Shown here one piece after another: positions 1 through 5,497 of a stretch of DNA of 9,511 nucleotides. Position 1 is the stretch's first letter. Every line of letters begins with the position of its first letter. The notes under the pieces are model-generated. The model did not search any database. It saw nothing but the letters and a program-made list of their open reading frames with translations, and had not been told where the DNA came from. The position numbers were made by a program, and so were the translations under genes. Origin of the DNA: Bacteroidia bacterium (GTDB lineage: Bacteria; Bacteroidota; Bacteroidia; UKL13-3); NCBI GenBank assembly GCA_019454865.1, contig JACFNJ010000039.1, positions 5,189 through 14,699 on the forward strand, read 5' to 3'.

Positions 1-60
1 CTGCAAAGAAAGCTGCTCCTAAAAAGGCTGCTGCAAAGAAAGCTGCTCCTAAAAAAGCTG
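1..60 (+). repeat. Two tandem copies of a 30-bp coding repeat
   Basis: Positions 1-30 and 31-60 differ at a single base (G at 26 against A at 56). The unit encodes ten residues (AAKKAAPKKA type) in the basic tail, and more copies may lie upstream of the window. Such in-frame repeats can change in copy number by slippage without breaking the frame. Confidence 0.9.
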
Positions 61-71
61 CAAAGAAATAG
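1..71 (+). CDS. C-terminal tail of a Lys/Ala/Pro-rich, histone H1-like protein (partial)
   Basis: Only the last 22 complete codons are present, reading from position 3 to the TAG at 69-71; the start lies before the window. The visible residues are only alanine, lysine and proline, in the pattern AAKKAAPKKA repeated and ending AAKK. Such strongly basic tails bind DNA or RNA non-specifically and are known from bacterial histone H1-like (Hc1-type) proteins and from HU variants of Bacteroidota; a similar tail also occurs on some topoisomerases and ribosome-associated proteins. Because no globular domain is visible, the family is an inference from composition alone. A strong terminator follows 22 bp after the stop, so this is the last gene of its transcript. 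Confidence 0.6.
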   Translation, partial: AKKAAPKKAAAKKAAPKKAAKK

Positions 72-93
72 TTTCTTGCAAAACTCTTTTCAT

Positions 94-126
94 AAAAGTC
101 TCGATGGTAATCATCGGGACTTTTTT
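94..126 (+). terminator. Rho-independent terminator of the histone-like gene
   Basis: A 13-bp stem (94-106 with 112-124, one T-G wobble at 101/117) encloses the 5-base loop GTAAT. The downstream arm runs into a tract of six T at 121-126. The matching A run at 94-97 would let it work in part in the other direction, but no gene converges on it from the right. Confidence 0.85.
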
Positions 127-133
127 ATTTTTG
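126..133 (+). promoter_or_regulatory. Candidate Bacteroidota -7 element for the 143-3345 cluster
   Basis: TATTTTTG matches the Bacteroidota primary-sigma -7 consensus TAnnTTTG exactly. It lies 9 bp before the ATG at 143, implying a very short leader, and it begins inside the T tract of the preceding terminator. No clear TTG -33 element sits about 20 bp upstream, where the hairpin lies, so the call rests on one element in AT-rich DNA. Confidence 0.4.
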
Positions 134-142
134 TAAAAATTG

Positions 143-307
143 ATGAAACGAATAATCATATTTTTAATAGTAATTATTGTTGCACCACAAATAAGTTGTC
201 GTGTTAAGAAATGCCCTCGTTTTGATGGGGAATATGGTGGAAGGAGAATTGAGTACAAAAAAAACGGATTGGTAAAAAAGAAGGGAGTTAAAACAAAGAA
301 GTTTTGA
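143..307 (+). CDS. Small lipoprotein-like protein, 54 aa, unknown function
   Basis: ATG at 143 opens a 54-residue frame that ends in TGA at 305-307. The product starts with MKR and a run of about ten hydrophobic residues, then PQISC, with Cys19 in the place of a lipidated cysteine. The -3 residue is Gln, which is not the usual Leu/Val/Ile, so the lipobox is imperfect and a plain exported or membrane-anchored peptide is also possible. The mature part is short and very basic, with a second cysteine (Cys24, in KKCPRFDGEYGG) and a lysine-rich end. It is probably a real gene: it follows a candidate promoter, has a proper signal-like N-terminus, and its stop overlaps the next gene's TTG start as TTGA, an arrangement that suggests coupled translation. 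I do not recognise the family. Confidence 0.6.
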   Translation: MKRIIIFLIVIIVAPQISCRVKKCPRFDGEYGGRRIEYKKNGLVKKKGVKTKKF

Positions 308-954
308 ACTATTTCGCACATTTCTTCATTGATCATATTGTTCATAATACAGAATATAATGTAGGGCTTATATTGCCTGACTTAGCCAGAGGATTTGTGT
401 CTTCTTTCCGAAAACCTTTATCCATTCAGACCGATAACTTTGAAATTGACCTTTGGAAAGGTTGTCAAAAACACTACGAAACAGATAAGCGTTTTCATGC
501 TTCTACTTTTTTTAATGAGTTAATTGAATTGGCAAAGCATATGATGGATAATGCTGAATTTAAAGACGGGATTAAAAGAAGATTTTTTTTGGAACACATT
601 ATGGCCGAGCTAATGATTGACAGAATTCTTGTCAAAAAGAATTCTCATTTTTTGCATTCGTTTTATGATACTTTAAATAATATCGATACAAAATTGCTTC
701 TTAAATTTTTACATAATTATAAGATCGAAAGTGTAGATAAATTTGAAGAACATTTTAATCATTTTAGAAAGGTAAAGTACATCTATTATTATACTGATAA
801 TATTAAGTTTGTGTATTCGTTAAATAGGGTAATGTTAAAAGCTGGATTAAATGCGATTAGTGAATCAAACCAGTATGCATTAATTGAAGTAATAGAAAAC
901 TATGAACGCAAAATATTGAAAAATTATGGTAATATTGATGCGTATCTTAAATAA
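304..954 (+). CDS. AcpH-like protein (acyl carrier protein phosphodiesterase family)
   Basis: The 216-residue product begins MNYFAH and has G-x-x-LPDLARG at 21-30, resembling the N-terminus of E. coli AcpH (MNFLAH, then GNLLADFVRG). An HxxxD pair (His57, Asp61) sits where AcpH has HRRID, and a helical segment with Glu97-His98 and Asp106 resembles its later metal-site region. AcpH enzymes are all-helical, metal-dependent hydrolases that remove the 4'-phosphopantetheine arm from ACP in the cytoplasm. The match is family-level; the substrate is not proven and the C-terminal half is divergent. The start must be TTG at 304: an in-frame stop lies at 289-291, no ATG lies between, the family N-terminus begins exactly here, and the next in-frame ATG (Met80) would remove the motifs. 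TTG overlaps the upstream TGA by 4 bp. The next gene starts 3 bp after the stop. Confidence 0.7.
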   Translation: MNYFAHFFIDHIVHNTEYNVGLILPDLARGFVSSFRKPLSIQTDNFEIDLWKGCQKHYETDKRFHASTFFNELIELAKHMMDNAEFKDGIKRRFFLEHIMAELMIDRILVKKNSHFLHSFYDTLNNIDTKLLLKFLHNYKIESVDKFEEHFNHFRKVKYIYYYTDNIKFVYSLNRVMLKAGLNAISESNQYALIEVIENYERKILKNYGNIDAYLK

Positions 955-957
955 TAT

Positions 958-2046
958 ATGAAGAAAAAAAATCACTGTTTGATTGTTATATTTCTTTTGC
1001 TTCTGAGTTTTGCAGAAGTAAATGCACAAGTTTATAAATACAGTAATGAGTTTCTTTCATTAGGCATTGGTGCTCGTGCTTATGGTATGGGAAATTCCGT
1101 AGTTTCTTCTGTAGATGACGTGAACAGCGTTTTTTGGAATCCTGCAGGGTTGACAGAAATAAATGATAACATTCAATTAGCATTTATGCATAACGAACAA
1201 TTTGCAGGTATAGCAAAACATGATTTTGGGGCAGTATCATACCGATTAGATACTAATGGAGTAATTGGATTAAGTTTGATTCGCTATGGAATTGATGATA
1301 TACCGAATACATTAAATCTTTTTCAAAATGGTGTTGCTGATTATTCTCGAGTAGTTAGTTTTTCGGCAGTAGATTATGCTATTGTTGGTTCCTATGCACG
1401 AAAAATTAATTTATGGGATGGTATTGCAGTTGGTGGAAATGTAAAAATAATTCGAAGAGTTGTTGGTGATTTTGCTAATGCTTGGGGATTTGGATTTGAT
1501 ATTGGAGCCAAGTATGTTTATAAAAAATGGAATTTAGGTGCAGTAATTAAAGACGCTACTTCTACATTTAATGCATGGCAATATACTTTATCTGAAAGCG
1601 ATAAACAGATTTTTACTGTAACCAATAATCAATTGCCTTCAAATAATTTAGAACTTACTTTGCCAAAATTAATTGTGGGAACCTCCAGAAGATTTAATGT
1701 ATATAAGGAGTATTTTTATGTACGTCCGGAGATAAATGCTGATTTTACTTTTGATGGTAAACGAAATGCTTTGTTAGGTTCTGCATTTACCAGTTTTGAT
1801 CCTCGAATTGGTGTAGAAGTAGATTACAAAAACTTTGTGTTTTTACGCGGTGGTATCCATCAATTTCAGCAAATTAAGCGATTGAGTGGAGAGAATGATT
1901 ATACAATGGTAAATACAATTGGAATTGGACTAAAACTATCCAATTTGGTAGTTGATTATGCTTTAGCTGACCCTGGTAGTACATCTTCTACTTTGCCATA
2001 TTCTAATATTATTTCTTTACGTGTAAATGTTAATAGAAAAGATTAG
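958..2046 (+). CDS. PorV/PorQ-family outer-membrane beta-barrel protein
   Basis: The 362-residue protein has a signal peptide (KKK, hydrophobic core at about 8-19, cleavage likely after VNA at 23 to leave N-terminal Gln). The mature N-terminus has the family signature: EFLSLGIGARAYGMG (31-45) followed by FWNPAGL (59-65), as in PorV/PorQ and other FadL-like barrels of Bacteroidota. The rest alternates polar and hydrophobic residues with many Tyr, Phe and Gly, ending in a strand-like segment, as expected for a barrel of about 14 strands. PorV and PorQ are parts of the type IX secretion system, but this family has many paralogues, so a secretion role is not shown and no other Por gene is adjacent. 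It lies 3 bp after the AcpH-like gene, so it is probably cotranscribed and translated with it. Confidence 0.85.
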   Translation: MKKKNHCLIVIFLLLLSFAEVNAQVYKYSNEFLSLGIGARAYGMGNSVVSSVDDVNSVFWNPAGLTEINDNIQLAFMHNEQFAGIAKHDFGAVSYRLDTNGVIGLSLIRYGIDDIPNTLNLFQNGVADYSRVVSFSAVDYAIVGSYARKINLWDGIAVGGNVKIIRRVVGDFANAWGFGFDIGAKYVYKKWNLGAVIKDATSTFNAWQYTLSESDKQIFTVTNNQLPSNNLELTLPKLIVGTSRRFNVYKEYFYVRPEINADFTFDGKRNALLGSAFTSFDPRIGVEVDYKNFVFLRGGIHQFQQIKRLSGENDYTMVNTIGIGLKLSNLVVDYALADPGSTSSTLPYSNIISLRVNVNRKD

Positions 2047-2093
2047 AAATTACGAAAAGATATTGCCTATTTTCGCCACAAGTTTTTGTAATT

Positions 2094-2888
2094 ATGGTTA
2101 AAAGAATATTCTGCTCGTTATTAGTTTTATTCCCTCTAATAAGTACTGCTCAAAGTCAAGATGAATCCTTTTTTAGTTTAACATTAGCCGGTGGTATTAC
2201 GGGTGCTTCTACTACAAGTAATTCAAATGAAATTGCTGTGTATGCAAATAGTCAAACATTTAAGCAGTATAATGATTCTGTTCAAAAATTTAATACACCT
2301 CGGTTTAACTTTGGTGCTACAATTTGGTATAATCATTTTTTGGCAGATAAATTATTTCTTCAAACCGGAATTGGATACATGGATATGGGATATAGAAGAG
2401 AACAAAACAATTTGCAGTTAGGCGATTTCACATATCCCGGTTTAGCAACCGGAAAGATCATTGAAAAAACAAACGTTACAAGAAACATTAACTACGATTA
2501 TAGATTTCATTATTTAAATATTCCTTTATTCTTAAATTATTCTATTTACAAATCAAAAAATCTTAAAACAAATATTGCAATTGCCGGAGGTGTAAATACT
2601 AATTTTTTACTTAAACATAATTTGGTAGCTAGGTTGGATAACTTTAAATTGGATGATAAAGAAACTTTTACTTTTGATTCTACGGGTTATGATGCACGTA
2701 CATTCTCAATACAACTTAGTGTAGGTGCAAAACTGATGCAACGTATAGATAAACACATAACATTACAAGTACAGCCAATGTTTAATTACCATCCCTTAAG
2801 TGCCACAAACGAACCTGTAATGGTAAATATGTATGGTTTTATGCTTAATTTAGGGGTGGTTGTAAGCTTAGATATGTTTGATGAATAA
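2094..2888 (+). CDS. Outer-membrane beta-barrel protein, PorT-like / OMP_b-brl family
   Basis: 264 residues. A signal peptide spans about 1-19 (basic MVKR, hydrophobic core, STA|Q cleavage). The mature part has amphipathic strand patterns separated by charged loops. LFLQTGIGYMDMGY (87-100) and RFHYLNIPLFLNY (137-149) closely resemble the hallmark strands of the Bacteroidota small porin-like barrels (PorT and OMP_b-brl type, often with YLEIPLLLKY). Strand-like segments continue to the end, which has a short acidic tail (DMFDE) instead of the aromatic final residue common in proteobacterial barrels. Members of this family are widespread and mostly of unknown cargo; PorT itself is a gliding/type IX secretion factor, but this paralogue cannot be assigned that role. 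The 47-bp gap before it is the longest in the cluster. Its 3' end overlaps the Nudix gene by 8 bp. Confidence 0.8.
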   Translation: MVKRIFCSLLVLFPLISTAQSQDESFFSLTLAGGITGASTTSNSNEIAVYANSQTFKQYNDSVQKFNTPRFNFGATIWYNHFLADKLFLQTGIGYMDMGYRREQNNLQLGDFTYPGLATGKIIEKTNVTRNINYDYRFHYLNIPLFLNYSIYKSKNLKTNIAIAGGVNTNFLLKHNLVARLDNFKLDDKETFTFDSTGYDARTFSIQLSVGAKLMQRIDKHITLQVQPMFNYHPLSATNEPVMVNMYGFMLNLGVVVSLDMFDE

Positions 2889-3345
2889 CGTAATTTTACC
2901 TTCTCAATTTACAATTCGGGTGTATGGCTTATTGATTGTTGATGATTTAATTCTAATTTCAAACGAACAAATTAAAGATTTTAGGTTTACTAAGTTTCCT
3001 GGTGGTGGGCTTGAGTTTGGTGAAGGAGTAGCAGATTGTTTAGTTCGTGAATTTAAAGAAGAAACCGGCTTGGATATTACAGTTGATAATCATTTTTACA
3101 CATCCGACTTTTATCAGCAAAGTGCATTTAATAAACAAGATCAGTTAATAGCAATTTATTATTTAGTATCAGCAGCTAATTTGGGTGTTTTAAACTTAGA
3201 AAAACAAATAATTAATACCGGAAGATATGTTGAAAATATTCAGCTTAAATGGATGAAATTATCTGAAATTAATGAAGCTGTTTTTACTTTTCCAATTGAT
3301 AAACTAATCGCTCAAAAACTGAAAGAATATTACAGTCAATCTTAG
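2881..3345 (+). CDS. Nudix hydrolase
   Basis: The product (154 residues) contains a complete Nudix box at Gly42-Leu64: G-x5-E-x7-REFKEETGL, with Arg56, Glu57, Glu60 and Glu61 as the catalytic and Mg2+-binding residues. Upstream, a short beta strand precedes the FPGGGLE motif as usual in the fold. Nudix enzymes hydrolyse nucleoside diphosphates linked to another group (nucleotide sugars, NADH, damaged dNTPs, Ap4A) in the cytoplasm; the substrate cannot be read from the box. Length is typical of single-domain members. I chose ATG at 2881, inside ATGAATAA, which overlaps the preceding gene by 8 bp; a TTG immediately before it would add one residue and is less likely. The gene ends the + strand cluster, 12 bp from the stop of the convergent usp gene. 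Confidence 0.9.
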   Translation: MNNVILPSQFTIRVYGLLIVDDLILISNEQIKDFRFTKFPGGGLEFGEGVADCLVREFKEETGLDITVDNHFYTSDFYQQSAFNKQDQLIAIYYLVSAANLGVLNLEKQIINTGRYVENIQLKWMKLSEINEAVFTFPIDKLIAQKLKEYYSQS

Positions 3346-3357
3346 TTGAATTTAGTT

Positions 3358-4182
3358 TTATTTGTTTAGGATTAATAGTGGAATCTTAGTATGATAAGCC
3401 ATTCGTTTACTCAAACTACGATGAAACAATCTATCAAAGAAACTTCTATTGTGTTTAGCCAAAACTACTAAATCATTCTTATTTGCATCTATCCAATTAT
3501 CTATTGCTGTAAGTGTGTCTTTTTGTTCTTGACTTACTATTTTTAAATTTGGGTAGTTAAGTTTTTCTTTGTTTCTATTAAAAAAGGTGCTTTCTATCTT
3601 GAAATATTTGTCATAATCTGTTTTGTTATGCATTACCGTAATAGATGCGTCAAATATTTCAGCAATATATACTAAGCGTGTAAATGCAGGAAACTCTGGT
3701 TCGTTGTAGTCTGTTGCATATAAAATATTTTTGATAGGCTTGAATTGGAAATTTGGTGGGATAATCAACGCAGGTATTAAAGTTTTTCCTATTACAGATG
3801 CTGCATTGGTTCCTATAAGTATTTCGGTTAAATTGCTTGCACCTTTTGTACCCATAATAATTAAATCAACTTCGTTGTTCTCAGTAAAACTGTGCACTTC
3901 ATCCGAAACAAATCCTACTGCACTGTGAAAAGTATATTTAATATTTGCATCAATCAAAATAGCAGCTTTTAGTTTTTCAATACCATCTTGCTCATTTTTG
4001 TTTATCTCATCAATGTACATTTGGTATGCTTCAACCGGAATATTTGGATCAGAAAGCGGTACTTGTTTAACATGTAAGATATGAATATTTGCATTGCATC
4101 TTTTTGCAAATTCAATCGCATATAATAATGCGTTATTAGCAATTGGACTGAAATCGGTAGGAACTAAAATTGAATTTATCAT
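3358..4182 (-). CDS. Universal stress protein, two UspA domains
   Basis: 274 residues with two tandem Usp domains (about 1-142 and 149-274). Domain 1 starts MINSILVPTDFSP with Asp10 in the nucleotide-binding position and has the ATP-binding motif G-x2-G-x9-G-T-N (Gly111, Gly114, Gly124-Thr125-Asn126). Domain 2 begins NILYATDY but replaces the glycine motif with AKHNRSFFDRLFHRS, so it probably does not bind ATP in the usual way. This asymmetric layout is common in tandem Usp proteins of Bacteroidota. They are cytoplasmic stress-tolerance proteins whose biochemical target is rarely known. The gene has its own candidate promoter at 4224-4231 and lies 154 bp downstream of rlmN on the same strand, so it is probably a separate unit. 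Confidence 0.93.
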   Translation of the reverse strand: MINSILVPTDFSPIANNALLYAIEFAKRCNANIHILHVKQVPLSDPNIPVEAYQMYIDEINKNEQDGIEKLKAAILIDANIKYTFHSAVGFVSDEVHSFTENNEVDLIIMGTKGASNLTEILIGTNAASVIGKTLIPALIIPPNFQFKPIKNILYATDYNEPEFPAFTRLVYIAEIFDASITVMHNKTDYDKYFKIESTFFNRNKEKLNYPNLKIVSQEQKDTLTAIDNWIDANKNDLVVLAKHNRSFFDRLFHRSLSKRMAYHTKIPLLILNK

Positions 4183-4223
4183 ACTTAATGTTTGGTTTAT
4201 TGCTTATCTATTTTTCTTTCACT

Positions 4224-4231
4224 CAAATTTA
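4224..4231 (-). promoter_or_regulatory. Candidate -7 element for the usp gene
   Basis: On the minus strand the bases read TAAATTTG, an exact match to TAnnTTTG, 41 bp before the usp ATG. This would give a leader of about 35 bases. A clear TTG -33 box is not seen at the expected distance, so the assignment is tentative. Confidence 0.4.
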
Positions 4232-4253
4232 AATGATATTTTTATATTTAACT

Positions 4254-4292
4254 GAATAAATATTCATATATGATTTTTGTTTGGAAAAATCA
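4254..4292. repeat. Cluster of AT-rich dyads between rlmN and usp
   Basis: Three dyads lie nearly end to end: GAATA/TATTC with a 2-base centre (4254-4265), the perfect palindrome TCATATATGA (4264-4273), and an 8-bp stem TGATTTTT/AAAAATCA with a 6-base loop (4271-4278 with 4285-4292). The last could mark the rlmN 3' end, but no T tract follows on either strand, so it is not a standard intrinsic terminator. The cluster also lies just upstream of the usp -7 candidate, where a regulator could bind. Confidence 0.5.
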
Positions 4293-4336
4293 GGAATACC
4301 AATATATTTATTTCAGTAGGGTATAAATTATTAGCC

Positions 4337-5383
4337 TTATTTTTTGTTTGCTAATTGCCCGCAAGCTGCATCAATATCTTTGCCCCTGCTTCTACGAATG
4401 GTGGCTGTTATACCATGCTTGTCTAGGTAGTTTTGAAATAAGTTAATTTTGTTTGAATCAGCTTTTGCAAACCCTTCTTCGCCTATTGGGTTGTATTCAA
4501 TAATATTTACTTTGGCAGGTACCTTTTTACAAATTTTAACAAGTTCTTTTGCATCATCTATACTTTCGTTAAAATCTTTAAAAGCGATATACTCGTAAGT
4601 AAGTTTCCCTTTTACTTTACTTCTGAAATAAGCTAATGCTTCTAAAATACTGTCTAAATCGTTGCTTTCGTTTATTGGCATTATTTGGTTACGTTTGCTA
4701 TCATTGGCTGCATGTAAAGATAGTGCTAGATTAAACTTAACAGCATCATCACCCATTTTTCTTATCATCTTTGCAATGCCTGCCGTGCTTACAGTAATTC
4801 TATCGCTTGCCATGTTTAAGCCGTCTTCACTCGTAATTTTGTCAATTGCTGATATTACGTTTGCATAGTTTAATAACGGCTCGCCCATACCCATAAATAC
4901 AATATTGGTTAAAGGCATATTGTAATATTCGTTGGCCCAGTTTCTAATTGCTATCACTTGGTCGTAAATTTCTCCAACACTTAAATTCCGAATACGTCCC
5001 ATTTTACCGGTAGCACAAAATTTACATCCTAAACTACACCCAACCTGACTTGATACACAAGCTGTCATTCGATCTTCAGCCGGAATTAATACACCTTCAA
5101 TTAGTTTCCCATCCGATAGACGGAAGCTTCCTTTTATCGTTTTATCATTACTTATTTGCTTATCCTCAACTTGTATCGGGAAAATTGCAAAATTAAGTTT
5201 TAGTTTTTCGCGTAAATCTTTGCTTAGGTTAGTCATTTCATCAAAAGAGTGCGCCCCTTTTTTCCATAACCATTCATATACTTGGTTTCCTCTAAAGGCT
5301 TTTTCGCCCATTACAGAAAACTCTTCTTTTAATGCTGTTTTGGATAGTGCTCTTATATCTTTTGCTGTTGATAAAACCTGCAT
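4337..5383 (-). CDS. rlmN: Dual-specificity 23S rRNA A2503 / tRNA A37 C2-methyltransferase RlmN
   Basis: 348 residues, typical for RlmN. The radical-SAM cluster motif CxxxCxxC is Cys116, Cys120 and Cys123 (GCSLGCKFCATG). The two catalytic cysteines are also in place: Cys109 (CVSSQVG, equivalent to E. coli Cys118) and Cys341 in DIDAACGQL (equivalent to Cys355, the methyl-carrying cysteine). GMGEPLLNY is the GGEP-like SAM motif, and the N-terminal helical RNA-recruitment domain (FRGNQVYEWLW) is complete. The enzyme uses [4Fe-4S] and two SAM to make 2-methyladenosine at A2503 in the peptidyl-transferase centre and, in E. coli, at A37 of some tRNAs. It is not Cfr: it has RlmN-type sequence and the usual housekeeping setting. 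It is divergent from lysS across a 114-bp spacer, with a -7 candidate almost at its ATG. Confidence 0.97.
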   Translation of the reverse strand: MQVLSTAKDIRALSKTALKEEFSVMGEKAFRGNQVYEWLWKKGAHSFDEMTNLSKDLREKLKLNFAIFPIQVEDKQISNDKTIKGSFRLSDGKLIEGVLIPAEDRMTACVSSQVGCSLGCKFCATGKMGRIRNLSVGEIYDQVIAIRNWANEYYNMPLTNIVFMGMGEPLLNYANVISAIDKITSEDGLNMASDRITVSTAGIAKMIRKMGDDAVKFNLALSLHAANDSKRNQIMPINESNDLDSILEALAYFRSKVKGKLTYEYIAFKDFNESIDDAKELVKICKKVPAKVNIIEYNPIGEEGFAKADSNKINLFQNYLDKHGITATIRRSRGKDIDAACGQLANKK

Positions 5384-5391
5384 AATACTTG

Positions 5392-5399
5392 CAAATGTA
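5392..5399 (-). promoter_or_regulatory. Candidate -7 element for rlmN
   Basis: The minus strand reads TACATTTG, an exact TAnnTTTG match, with 8 bases between its final G and the rlmN ATG. Transcription would then begin only a few bases before the start codon, giving a leaderless or nearly leaderless mRNA. No TTG lies at the normal -33 distance. Confidence 0.5.
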
Positions 5400-5452
5400 G
5401 GCTAATAAATTAAGATTATAAATGTAATGACAACTATTCGTTTTGCTTTTAT

Positions 5453-5460
5453 TACTTTTG
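5453..5460 (+). promoter_or_regulatory. Candidate -7 element for lysS
   Basis: TACTTTTG followed by C matches TAnnTTTG exactly, 37 bp before the lysS ATG, predicting a leader of about 30 bases. The upstream TTTTG at 5441-5445 is too close to be the -33 box. Together with the rlmN element on the other strand, this makes the 114-bp spacer a divergent promoter region. Confidence 0.5.
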
Positions 5461-5497
5461 CGCTCCAAATTATTTTTTTGAATTAAATAAAAGTATC

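Noticed and set aside
49..345. Minus-strand frame of 98 codons over the terminator and small gene
   Set aside because: It runs through the terminator hairpin and antisense to the lipoprotein-like gene, with low-complexity Phe/Ile-rich product and no family resemblance.
2068..2075. TATTTTCG as a separate promoter for the second barrel gene
   Set aside because: One mismatch to TAnnTTTG at a key position and no -33 element; the 47-bp gap is compatible with read-through from upstream.
4337..5383. rlmN as a Cfr-type resistance gene
   Set aside because: The sequence has the RlmN-type catalytic layout and motifs and sits among housekeeping genes on ordinary host-like DNA, with no mobile element.
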